This document shows, one piece after another, positions 45,481-57,523 of a DNA stretch of 64,000 nt (position 1 is its first letter; each line of letters starts with the position of its first letter). Location of the stretch: the NCBI GenBank assembly GCA_001692895.1, contig KV748182.1, positions 1,864,341-1,928,340 of the forward strand, in the 5' to 3' direction. Source of the stretch: Cenococcum geophilum 1.58 (Eukaryota; Ascomycota; Dothideomycetes; Gloniales; Gloniaceae). A model generated the notes under the pieces. That model did no database searches and was not told the origin of the DNA. It saw only the letters and a list, made by a program, of their open reading frames with translations. Position numbers and translations under genes: made by a program.

Positions 45481-48400
45481 CCCATGCTGAGTGTTCCACA
45501 AACCGGCCTACAGCTGCCTGTAGCTAGCTTTCCTCCAACAGACGCGACTCATGCTCATGAAATGCGCTCATGCCAGAAACACGCTACGCGGGCCCAGCGC
45601 GTCAGGAGCAGCGCAACAACAGCGCCGCAAAATTGCACGTCGCCATCGCTGCGTCATGTCCTTCGGCGTGGCGAATGCCGAGCTCACGAATCATGTCGTG
45701 CGACGCGGGGTGCATTTACGTTGAGGCTGCTAGCCCACAGCATGTCGCAAAACGTCCATCGGAGCAGGCCCCGCAAATCTCGCCCGCTCTCCAGGTTGCA
45801 TCAGATCTTGTAATCGCACTAACAGCGGCCCTAAAAGTGTGAAGAGCAACCCGCCTGCCACGCGGGGCAAAGCTGAGCAGCTTTCCAGTTGGCTAGGTGG
45901 TTAGGCGGTCAGGTTTTTTTTTTTTTCAACTCACCGGTCGCGGGACCCGTGCCTCTCTCCCCCTCACTACGAGTAAGAGAAACATCATCGTGTCGACTTG
46001 TTTGCCCCATAAACAAGGAGGGAGCTGGCTAAGCATAAGTTTGGCGTTCCGCTAGTGCGGAGCGATCGCCGTGGGTCACGAGCACGAGCGCAGAGTGGCG
46101 GTGGTGGCCTTAGATTTAAAAGCCGCACACTCTTAACTTCATACTATCCGGAGCAACTGGAAAATTCGGATGCAACCGAGGGAGAATAGGGCTGCAGTTA
46201 GGGGAGTCCTGGTGAAGCCAGGAAGACGGTAAACGATGAGGCGCTAGGACCATTGAATATTGAGGTGCTGAAGGGACTAGGGTTTCGCTAGTTTGCGCGC
46301 CTTGCGAGTTTAAAGACGAGTGAAAAACGAGGCGGTTTAGGTTCTTGAGAAAGGGTTTGAAACGAGACGAGGCAGTACGGTAGAAGTGGGGTTCATGGCC
46401 GTGATCAGGCTTCAGGAGGGATCATGGTGGTGAGGCTTTTCCTCGCGGTGCTTGAGTAGTAAATAGGACTGTTCGTGTGCCGACTTTGGCGAATTTGATT
46501 GGGATTTGAGATATCTCAATGCGAAACTGGACCATAGAGCTGAAAATGATCCGATTGAGTCGTTTGGATGTTGTCTATTCTTGATATCTATCAATTCCGT
46601 TGGCTTTGCGTCCTTTTCACCTGTTACAGACCCTATTCGATATTGTGATATACCTAGCTTTAGCTGTGAACAAGCTATTTGTTTGATAAATCAGTTAAGA
46701 TATTCAACAAAGATGCAATAGATAGTCGATACGAATTAGCACCGAAGGCTAGTATGCAGAATAAGACTCAATTGACATGAAAGAAATGTGGGAGTGTTGA
46801 TTCAGGTAAATGTTAATTCCCCAGCCTTTGCCAAACCGGCGTCCCGGGGAACAGCTTGTTCCATCCATAAGGCATCGTAGCCCCACACCTCTATCTCCGC
46901 TCTACGCTGCATGAAATTGAGGTCTAAGACATCTCAACCATTTCCCGCTTTTTCCGGTGGTTCAAGAGGAGCTGCCAGGGGTTTGGAAAGGAGGCCAACA
47001 ACGATGCTAAAAAATCTGACGTGGTGATAGAAGGCCGAACGAATTACTGGGACTCAGGATCTCGTGCCGAGTACATACGCGCGTATAAGAATGAAGAATT
47101 GGCCTGCAGGGCGGGTCGATATTAGGCAAGCAACGGGCTCGACTATCATTTCACCGAAGTGGTGTGGGTGCGAACGGTCAGAAACCTGTGCGCTGACAGA
47201 TTGATCTGGAGTAGCGGTGAGCAAAGTCTGGGGTAGTTTGAAACAGGTGTTCGTAGATGGGGTGTGAAATGAGCTGGTTATGCCAGGAGAAGATGGATTA
47301 AAGATCACGATGTCTGAAAGTGTAACATATACAGCGCAGCGGGCTTTCTGATGGCCCTACTGCAAGGCCACCATAGCTGGAACGTGTGGATTGGATGGGA
47401 GGGATGGTAATCCTTAGCGGGATGGCCGATGAGGGTGAGCAAAGAAGTACCCATGGAATGTCAAACGTCAACCTCTGGCTATTATTTACCCGACCTGGAT
47501 TTATCCTGCTGCGGGGGTAGCCCGATGTCGTTTTGGAAGTCAGACGTCTGGATACAGCCTCGTGCAAGATTACTGCAGTGCAGCCTCTACACATTAGCCG
47601 GTAGATCTGGGAGGTACAAGGCGTTGGGCTGAGGTACATGGTCGGAAGTCGCTTTGGAGGGATTGAGATCAAGCGGTTCGGGCCTTCTATCGTGCCCTCA
47701 GGAGATAGCACAGTCAGACGGGTTCCAGAGTATCGGTTCTCTTCGAGAATAGAAGAGATGACCGTGCTGAAAGCTGTCTTGCGCGTCTGAGCCATGACTA
47801 GGTGGCACAAACCCCGGTGTCGGGATTCTAAAAGTACAATCGAAAGAGGATAATATACCAATTCCAGGGAAGACCTGGCCAAATGGTTGATTAATTCCAA
47901 GCAGATGACCAGAACGATGCCCGTACTGCCACACAGATAAAATTGGAGACGGGCTTTTGTCAGCGCAGTCCCGAGAGAGTGGTCTCTGCAGTTCTCTTTC
48001 CACTCAGCCCGAGACTGGGGAACAGGTTGCATTTTAATATCGAACACTGACTAAGGCCTGGCTGACCACCACGATGGCGAAGTTTATGAATCCACGGGTT
48101 GAGATTAGCATGAATTTCACCGTAAAGAAAGAATGCAGCTGACGGATAAGCAAGCAGTGTCACCATAACTAACGGAGATTCGAAAATAGTAGAAAACAGC
48201 GCGCTAGCTTTGGAAAGACTGAATCGATAATGTAATGGGTAATGCAGGGAAGTAGATGAAATTTAGATGTTCATGCCTCTGAGATGGAACGAGGCCAATA
48301 AGCAAGCTCGAACACAGCATACATAGGCGCCGTGTTTGGGAGCATGTCACGGCCGGTGCTGGAACACTAAAAGTTGGAAGCCCAGGTCTGCAGAGAGCAG

Positions 48401-51400
48401 ACCTTACTTTTTTCGATAGCATCACTGGCGTGGTATAATTGGCGTGGAATATAAATGGTTGAGGCCGATCCGTTGGGACCTTTCCCAGCTAGGAGCTGCG
48501 ATCCTAAACTGCGGCAATGCTAGGAAGATTTTGGCGAAGCCACGGACAAAGAAGGGACGAGTAGCACCCAAGCCGTTGCCAGGGAACCCAAGTTCGTGGC
48601 ACAGATTGTGATAAGCACGTGGGACATCAGTCGCATGAGCAGCGTGTGCCACAGGTGAGCGTGGGGGGAAACGGACTTGGATTGGGGAGCGCAGAGCCAA
48701 GTGTGGGCAGTGGGCAGTGGGCAGTGGATAGTGGCACATGAGCGTTGCCTATCGCTTGGAAAGAGGAGGCGGTCGCTTACCTCGCAGAAGCAAAACGGCA
48801 TGGCTACCTTTTCGCTCTAGAGAGTTAGAAGTTGGAGAGATGGTAATGGGAAGAAATGATGTCGTCATGTCCTTGCACCGCGGTGCGTGTTTCAAACTTC
48901 TGTGCAGCTGCGAGAAAGAGGAGACAGTCGATGCATCTGGGTAACGGCCGACAAGCTTCAGCTACTGTCCCGGGACCAGAAGAGCGGCATCGTTGCTTTG
49001 GCCCGTTCGAGCAGGCAGGTCAATGTAAACGCGACGACCACGCGACGAATCGAGCCTTGTGCCCCGGGGTCCTCATAATCGGAAGCGTGGTAACCTCGGT
49101 TTTGGTCCCGGAAACGATGCTAGCGGCTGGCTGGTCTCCCTGGGTTCAGACGAGGTCGAGTTCTTTTCTTTCGTGCGCAAAAAAGACATGGTCTGCAGGG
49201 TCTAAAGCTTGGTGAGTCGCAACACTTGGCCAAGGGAGGAGCAGGCTCCGTGCGCGGAAGGAAAATTCACCTCCCCCCGTGAGCTATCCGTTCCGACGGG
49301 TCCGTTTAGCGCGCCTCTTCAAGCCTAGAGTGGTGAATCTTTTGTAGGAGGCTGGGGTTGCAATCTCGGGAGTCGGCGTAGCTAACCGGGAGTCGGCGCC
49401 ATCAGCTGATAAGACAACGAGTTCTGCAAGCGCCAGGTGCGGATTATGCCGTGAGATGAATATGTGATGTGGCTTGTGATGAGAAAGGGTACGGGAAGCG
49501 GTCAGGCTGCCGGAGGGAGGCGATCGCTGAGCCAGTCCTACATTGGCACTGTGGCATTCCAGCCGACATGGGGTATGGCTATAGCATTTGAAGGTCTGGT
49601 GGTCAGCAATTATATCCATCTCCGCTCGCTTTTTGACAGTAGCAGCAGTGGCGGCCACGAGATGGGTTCTGCTTGCTGGGTAAGAACAACAAGTGGAGCT
49701 GTCATGGTGGGAGATGCCCCCGACGCTGATTGGCCTGGGGAAGGCAGAGCGCCAGTCAGGGGAGGCCATACGATTCGTGAAGCGGCAGTCCCGTCAAGTC
49801 CGGGCTTAAAAGGGATTAACCTCGAGCCATTACCAGGCTGTCGGGCTCCATGGCGCTCAGCCCGTGTCCGGGGAACTGGATGGTGGTGTTTGCCTCTTTT
49901 CACGAGTAGGATGCCCCTGTCAGCAATCGCTGCGGAGCTGTGGGGAACATGCTTAAATTGCGGACAGCTTTTGGTGTCGACCTATCAACCTATCGACCAA
50001 GTCAACCGAGTGATTCGTCATACCAGTCTGTTCACCCGGCCACCCGTCCCGAAATGGCCATTTCGTATTCGCTATGCGATCGGGTACACACAAAAATGGT
50101 AATGCATTCATGTTATAGGCGTAATACAAAGCACTTACTACAACGGGTATCACCTAATACTACGGGGGGCTTCCGCAAGTTCCCTTTAAAATTCTCCTTT
50201 CTTTTTGGAACTAAAGACGTCTGAGGCATAACATCGTCCAAGGATTGACTTCCCTACTCAGAATGCACGATAGGTAGGAAATGGGACGCATCGCATAATC
50301 TAACCTTCTGTGTAACACATGCTACTTCGACAACAATTGCCTACCTCACCGCCGTCGTGCATCGTAAAGGTGGTTCGTTCCACAAAGCTGAGATGATCGT
50401 AGCAGTTGCACATCAGGCTCCAAAATCTCCTCCTATGATCATTCATTTGGCAGCCATGTGCAACCATTTCACGCCGAGACAGTAAGCGAAGGGTTCAAAA
50501 GAAACGATACTCTATTGGGTCCGGAGGGAAGAAAGCGAGCTAAGTCCTACTAATTTCTTGGTGAGCTTGGGTCCGGGGAGGCCAAATGAGCATTCGGATC
50601 CTACCGTTTAGGCTCATATCGCGCGACTCACGAGAGACTCCTGGAGTGGAAGGTAAGACATGTATTCATCAGTGCTGTAACCAGAAATGGAGGAAGAAAT
50701 TGAGAGTACATTTCTGCTCCAGAAATGCGCACAAGGAAACAGTGACGAAAAGTCTCAGGCCTCGCCCTGGGGTTGTCTCTCACATATCGCTCTGGACCTG
50801 ATCAGCACATGTCAGAAATGCAGCTTGGGAGGCTGGGCGGTCGAACATTCTGGGGCCGCGAAAAGTAGGGGCTTAGGAGTGACTCCAGGGATGGTGGCGA
50901 TCTTCTGGGTGGGCCGGGTATTTGTGGGGTAGAAACCAACACGAAACTCCCTTCCGGACCCGCGGACCGTGTAACAACTGGTAAAGTCTTGCCCTGGTCA
51001 CAAGGTTGGGAGGTAGACCTGCCAGGCAACCTCGCCGGGGGTTTTGGGAATCGCCACCCTTTCAGCAACGCGGTGAATCTGATGCCGAGCCTAATCTGGG
51101 CAGAAGTCTGCAGAGGACATAGGTCATCTGCTTCTCCTGGAGATCAGGAACTCGGAGTGCGGTAGCGACAGCGCGCTGCTTATTGCTCGAAGAGAACAGG
51201 CTCTGTAGCAGGAGGCCACGCAGTGTTCCTGATAAACGTCCGGCGATGGCTATCACTTTTGCGAGCTGTACAACGCATGAAACCGGCTGTGCCTTGCGAT
51301 ATCATGCCGCGTCGAGAAGAGGGTTGGGGTTGCACATGATTCCTGTGCTGCGAAGCGATTCGGTGCAATTTAGCAGATGACCTCGAGGGAGAAGGCCTTT

Positions 51401-52999
51401 TTGTAAAGGCTTGACGTAGCATTATTGGTAGAGACTTGTACCTCTGCGCCCGTAACAGCAGTGCGCTCGTTGTCCGCTCGGTGACTCGAGAAGTCCCAGC
51501 CCCCAGGCTGAAAGCTGGGGCAGCATGTCTCAAGGTGAAAGTACCCCACTGACACGAGAAACGGGAATCTCAAAATACCCCGTGCTACGCTCCGCCGCAC
51601 AAACCTAACCAACAGTCTCGCGCGGGCCGTCGCACGCGTGAGATTTGGCCGTTTTGCACTCGCCAATCATAAAGGTTAGCCATGGCCGTTGTTTCGTTGT
51701 CGCCGCTGGCAGCAGAATCCTCTCGCTCTCAAAACCAGCAGCACCTGGGTAGAATTGATCCGCCAGACGAGGAGGCGGCCTTCCTAAAGGAGAAAGTCAC
51801 CAGAACACAGGTTTTCTTGGCCGCTGACGAGAAAAGCCGGCCAAGCATGTGACGCCTCTTTCGCGGCGTCGCGTTTCGAATGGATGACAACAACGCAGCT
51901 CATTTGGAATCTCTATAACGCGGATCCTGAGGCTATTAAGCTTCAATAAAACGGGGCTCGTCGCTGCCCAAGGGTCCGAACTGCACGGACACGTGAGAGT
52001 CAAGTATTGCCGAAGTACCGTCGTGTTCGCGTTGGGTCAGCAGCCCACCGGGGAGAGCTCGGAAGAGGGAAAAAGAAAAAGGCGCGGAGGGCAATGAGAG
52101 GTACCTATAGTTAGTAGGCAGGTTAAATTCGCAGACACTGAAGATGCAGATCCCTGCCCCCTCGTAGTGACCGCTTTGGGACGTCTGTAACAGTACGGCT
52201 GACTTAGCGGTATCATGATTCACGCAAGGTATCATTGGTTTCCGGTGCAACCAATGCCTGCGGCGGAGCGACAGGCGGCGCTCAGGTGACGGGCGGAGCA
52301 CGACGCGCCGTGAGAGGCTAATATGGGTGATTGATGGACCCTGACGCGCTGCTCAGCTCGGCCGTATTCGTGGTGGCCACGATGCCTGTGCTGCTGAAAA
52401 TGTAGAGGCACGCAGGCACACAGGCAGCGTCGATAGCAGAGCACATGAATCAGATATGAATGACAAGAGGCTCCAGCAGTGGCGGTGCGACGAGTCAGCG
52501 TTGCTCTCCGGGGCTTCTGGAAGAGAAACCTTCTTGACGGCCTGCCTCGTGACGTGATCCCCACGCCCAGACCGCCGTCCGCAAAGGCTGAGCCCCCCGT
52601 TCGCTTTGGCCCAATCTGGCTTCCCGGCAGCCCCTCTGCGCTCAGGCTGAGGCAATGCCTCCTGCCCTCCGCAGCGCCCCAAAGGAGATAAAGCACACCA
52701 GCAGACGCGCCGACTCAGTGATGCTCAAAGAGTCGCGAGTCTGCGCGAGTCTGAGATGCCGTAGTGTAGCGCGCAAAACGGGGCTTGCTGCGGTGCCGAG
52801 TGGCCAGCAACGTCTAAGACGAGGAGCGGTGTCGATGCTTGGCCGGAGCGGCCTTTCTGGTTCAGTAGTCCAGTAGTCGCACGCTTCTGGGGGAAGCCCG
52901 AGGTAGGTCCCGCGTGTACTGGCCGACACATCACTTGTACAAGGTGGTAGGTACCCTGGCCAACACTCGCCCTTGCCCCCAGCGCCATCACCCCCATGC
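45481..52999. other. Long gene-poor stretch of normal composition
   Basis: Several overlapping frames of 100-250 codons exist on both strands (largest 47,298-48,047 on - and 49,464-50,102 on +), but none shows a domain, consistent codon bias or splice-supported extension. Minor items: a T-run at 45,915-45,927 and a GTGGGCA tandem at 48,703-48,735. It could hold long regulatory DNA for the gene at 53,499, non-coding RNA, or decayed genes. Confidence 0.45.
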
Positions 53000-53498
53000 T
53001 CTGCCCATGTCCATGCGCCCATGCACTGTCCCATGCCCATGCGCAAACGCCTCGTCCCACAGTTCCGGTAGCAGGCTTGTGGTGTGGGAGAGACAGTGGG
53101 AGACAGTCGCACCGCCAGCCCACACCTGCCGGATTTATTATGTAGCACCTTTTCCGCCCACCCCCAGGCTTGCCCTTTCCGACAAAGACCGTCACCAACG
53201 CCCAAACCCAAACCTCCTCTCCATACCACCAAGCACACACTTGCTACGCTCCAGGCCGACGCTCCCAGCGTTCTTTCGACCAGCCTTCCGCCCGCTGTCC
53301 GACTTATGATTACGGAGCCTCGCACTTGCCGCGTGAATCTTCCGTTGCTCGCCGCGGCTCAAGTTCCTCCACAGGCCTGCCGATCTTGACGCAATCATCA
53401 CCACCAGGAATACTACCCACGACGAAAACAGCCACCTCTGCCATTCGACCGTCTTCATAACAACTACGGCGCCCAGCGACGCCCCCAGCGCTGTTAGA
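53000..53498 (+). promoter_or_regulatory. Probable promoter and 5' leader of the DUF3295 gene
   Basis: C- and CT-rich on + (for example CCCGCTGTCC and CCCAAACCCAAACC), typical of fungal promoters and leaders, with short CCCATGC repeats at 52,990-53,045. No TATA box or mapped start site is visible. Confidence 0.4.
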
Positions 53499-55284
53499 AT
53501 GCCCTTTCGCTCAGAAAACCCCATTGTGCGGGTAGAGCCCAGCTCCATGCACACAATCGACACCCGCAACGCTGAGAATCTATTCGGGCTATGGTCTGGT
53601 GAGTTCCTGTGCTGTGCAGCCCGCCGGACTTGTGAATTGCCTACTGACGGTGAATCCAGTTTTCTCGAAATGCGCAGAGTCGATGGAGGATGGCAAGCGA
53701 TACGAAAACCTTAGCTGGAGGCTATGGAACCGCGAAACCTTCTGCTGCGCACCTGATCACAACACTGTCTTTTCACCGCGGTGGTCATTGATGCGCAAGC
53801 TATCAAATGACCTTCATGTGCCGGGCCTTTCATCAAGTGTAGACTCCGAATCATCAAACTCAGACGGTGCTCGCACAGCAAATACCTCACGCTCAGACTC
53901 AACCTCATCCAGGCCACAAATTCGAAGACAGGATTCTACTGAAAGCCGGAGTAGAGGCAGGGAGAAGCACATCACACCGATTGATTTGGAGAAGATTGTG
54001 AATTCGATCAAAGAGAAGAAGAATCTGGAGCCGCTTTCACCCTTGCCACCACAATTATCTCAAATATTTCCTCGTCATGGGACGGGGCCTTGCGAAGACA
54101 CCACTCCTCGCCCATCATCACCGCCACCTACTGTTCATATCGCACCGGATTCTTCCACATCCACCGTAGCCACCGCTATTGGCAGCGACGGATCAAGTAT
54201 GAGCCCACCTGTGGGTTCGGACGTCAGCACGTCCACCGATCTCAGCTCGCATAGCATCGTGCATGGCTTCTCGATAGGTCGTATTTCTTCCTCTATCCGC
54301 TCTAAGACGCAACTATCGACCCCTACACCTATCCTAAAGGCAGCAGCCCTCCCGAAGGAGCCAGCGAAGAAGAAGGCTCCTGTATTCACACTCGGCGGTT
54401 CTTCAGACGAAGGTGACAATAGCTCCTTCGAGACTCAGATGTACCTGGCAAAGCACAGTTCCCTTTCCGATGGCCTAAAGAAGCAAGCGTTCAACCGAAA
54501 GACGACCTCTTTCAAGGACGAGGTCACTACGAGAACAATCCAGGATAATAGGTCGTCTGAAAGCGACGAAGCAATTGAGACTGACAGCGAGTCTGAAGAG
54601 GATGATTCGGATGACAACGCCATTGAAGACGATGATTATGAGGATGATGAGGACCAGTGGGAGGACGACGACGCCAGTGGTCCATCCAGTGTCAACGACC
54701 GGGAACTGTTCCAGCGGGTTGACTCGAGGCCGAATCTCACTTCGCATCGATCTCTCCTAACTACTCTAATGCACGAAGGAGACCGGGCTCAGGCCCTTCA
54801 GAACGCAGCTTCACGATCAACTCCTGCTATGCGTAGATCCCGCACTTCATCACCAAACGGACCCTCACTTGCTACGTCTCCACAGGAAGACAGTGGTCTA
54901 ATGATGCGGTCAACTCAGATTCCTCATTCGAAACCCATTATCATGACAACTTCTAACACGCATCCGCCAGCATTATCTCCTCGCACCACACGTAGGAACA
55001 TGCTTCAAACTGAGTTGACCGAATCGCTCCGCAAACACCTGTTGTGGGAACGCCAGCAGAAGAACGCGACTAATAATGCTGTGCTTAAGCGACATCAGAG
55101 CGCGATCGCTGCTAACCCAGCCCTTCGACGCGCAATGACTACCAGCGATATTAAAAGCATGAATGTTTTTCAGCGGGAAGGAACCGGCAAACCATCTGCC
55201 TACCGAGATATGGCAAAGAACAATTCCTCATACAACGAATACTTTGACCAAGGCCTCCAGGAATACCACCAAAAAGGATGGTAG
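53499..55284 (+). CDS. GATA-like (DUF1752) and DUF3295 domain protein, two exons
   Basis: Exons 53,499-53,598 and 53,660-55,284 encode 574 residues. The 61-bp intron is GTGAGT...CAG, phase 1. Splicing joins NLFGLWS to VFSKCAESMEDG, giving a continuous N-terminal block with RYENLSWRLWNRE (residues about 45-60), the hallmark of the AreA-type GATA-like domain PF08550. The middle is Ser/Pro-rich. Residues about 337-371 are strongly acidic (SESEEDDSDD, DDDYEDDEDQWEDDD). The C-terminus has TELTESLRKHLLWERQQ (about 480-500), SYNEYFDQGL and EYHQKGW at the end, the DUF3295 signature. Family members are fungal and linked by homology to carbon/nitrogen repression regulators (Reg1-like phosphatase adaptors); that role here is inference. 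An ATG at 53,599 lies within the intron and is not the start. No damage or RIP seen. Confidence 0.9.
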
Positions 55285-57523
55285 TGACCTTTAGCATAGC
55301 CACGGGCACTTTGCGAAGCCCGTGATGTTTTCCTGTACTTTTCATTGAATCATTGCAATCATTATGTTTTGGGCGGCATTTACGGACTGCGTAATGACAC
55401 ATTTTGGCGTTTCTGGGTTATTCTTTCACTTTCGGTGTCAACGGCTGCACGGGAGGCTCAATTGTGGGTAATGTTTTTGCTCAAAATCTCTTGATACCAC
55501 TTCCGGCACTGCTATTGCCAATGAGGCTATGACTTTTCTGCTTCATCTTTTCATTTCGGACGGCAGCGGCTCATTTTACTTTGGAGATACGTCACTGGCT
55601 CGCGCTGGGTTGTATTGGGTCTCACATGTGCGCTGAGCGTATTTCCGTCGTTTGGTGTGTACTATTACTCACATTGTACTTTTATGGGGCTTTCGGGTGG
55701 AGCCGATATACCCTGTTGCGCAAGGCGAGGGCAGCTGACGACTCCACCGTCGTCGAAAGCTCTAGCTATTACCTCACAACCAGTAGAAGGTAATCAGTTT
55801 AGGTACTTAATCAAAAGCAGAACTTGAACATTAATGCTTTCAGCTGAGACCATGGAATGTGCGGATGAGTCGAGCATGGCACACGTTAGGCTCTCTTTTC
55901 CTTGCTAGTCGCCAGAAGCATTCTCCCCCATCGGCTTTGGTAATTCCCAACAAGATGCAACCACAACCTTGATACGAGCGACGAGCACATGAAAACAAGC
56001 TCTGCTTTACCGCTCTTCTGAATCATCACAGAAGTCGGGATGCCCAGTGGCGCTTATGCAGCTTGTGCTGTACGTTTTTATGCATGGCCGGCGCCAATGG
56101 CCGGGTGCTGTTTGCAACCGCCGCCGGAGCGGTCGCCAGAGCCGTAACGGGCAACGCGAGGGCAAGTCGCGACGGTGCGCCTGGGCATTTGCCGCAAATG
56201 CTTGAATCATCGTGTCACAACTCCTGACATGGTTGATTTCTCACATCGCCCAGCGGGCATTCGCATTACTCACGTAGCTCGAACATTCTTTTGATAGCTC
56301 GCGGAAAGCAATACCAGAAAAGCAGGGAGGCAATGGCAAAAGGAAAAAGTCAAAGTGTGGTGTGCTCGACTACTTTTGACTACTCTGAGAGTCTAAAGGT
56401 GCCGTCATCTCTGGGCTTGCTGGCTGCTAGTTGCGGCGCATGCTACGACGACGACGGCGACGACGACGCTGCCAGACTGCCTCGTGAGAGCGCTCTCTTC
56501 CCAGGGTCCAGCGGGGCCGGAGCAGTGGCGGCCGCGTGAAGCGCATCGTGAAGATCTTCCATTGCCAGCGCCTGGGCGGCTCGCAAATGCAGCCTTACGA
56601 GTCAAATCGCCCGGCTGCTGCTTTGCCCGGGCGGACGCTCCCAAGGGCTCGAAGGGTTCTAAAGAGCTGGACTCGCTGTGACTCTCTTACGCTCTCACGC
56701 CGTTTCAGCATTCGCAGGTTGCAGAGCGTGACGAGAGCGTCACGGCCAGCGTGCCACTTCTCTTCCCGTTCGCCATTGCGTCTCAGATACTGCTCCAGGC
56801 ACACTGTGTGCTACAGCGCTGCAATCGATTGATTGCCGGCGCCACCAGGCAGAGCAGCCGTTGTTCAATTACGACCTGCTGACCAAAGGGAGTCGGCCCG
56901 GGGCAGAGCTCCTGTCACTGCCCTACCCCGGATCGCCCCAGGTTGCAGTCCCGCGCCAATCTTTATCATTCATCACTCCGTCTAAAAACAACGTCCTATC
57001 ATGCCCGGGCGACCGCAGCTCTCCGTCAGGCAACCGCAGCGCCCCCGTCCATGGCTTGCCCGGTATGTTGATGTGATGCGCTGGCGCTGGCTAGCCGCTG
57101 CAAATGGGTCATCTGCTCATGGTGTTCAGGGCTCGCGACCGCTGAGTTGGCAGCTCCTCAGCCTCATCAACAGGGCCCTGCGCCACCGCGCGCGAAGCCG
57201 AAGCTGCTCTATCGATATTTTGAATCAAAGTCCGGTAATGCTGACGCCTCCCGTCAAGTGACCCCATCGCCATTCCTCAGTCATTCTCCGTCACCCTTCT
57301 GCCAGCCTTCCCGTGATTTCATTTGTCGCTTCATCTTCCTCTTGCGGTCGCCCCGTGGGGGTCGCATCACCTGCCCAGCCTCAATGTGACAATGTCACTG
57401 CCGTCCACAAACTCGGCGAGCTGACTTGTTTGTTTTTCTTCCAATAACCCGGCCTGCAGAGCCGGCGACTCCTGCCCCTTTGTCCACGACAGCTCACGAT
57501 CCTCTCACCAGACCGCTGGCGCC
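55285..57523. other. Intergenic: 3' flank of DUF3295 gene and promoter side of the CHY pseudogene
   Basis: No frame with a domain. GC-rich short repeats CGACGACGGCGACGACGACG near 56,447-56,468. 57,270-57,500 is CT-rich and probably belongs to the downstream gene's promoter or leader. Confidence 0.45.

Noticed and set aside
47298..48047. Minus-strand frame of 249 codons
   Set aside because: No domain, irregular composition, overlapping frames on both strands, no splice-supported extension.
49464..50102. Plus-strand frame of 212 codons
   Set aside because: No family resemblance; GC-rich sequence here opens several frames at once.
52642..53325. Minus-strand frame of 227 codons upstream of the DUF3295 gene
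   Set aside because: Trp/Gly/Cys-rich text complementary to a CT-rich promoter-like region; typical antisense shadow.
53599..53661. ATG at 53,599 as the start of the DUF3295 protein
   Set aside because: It lies inside a clear GTGAGT...CAG intron; the spliced form starting at 53,499 restores the conserved N-terminal block.
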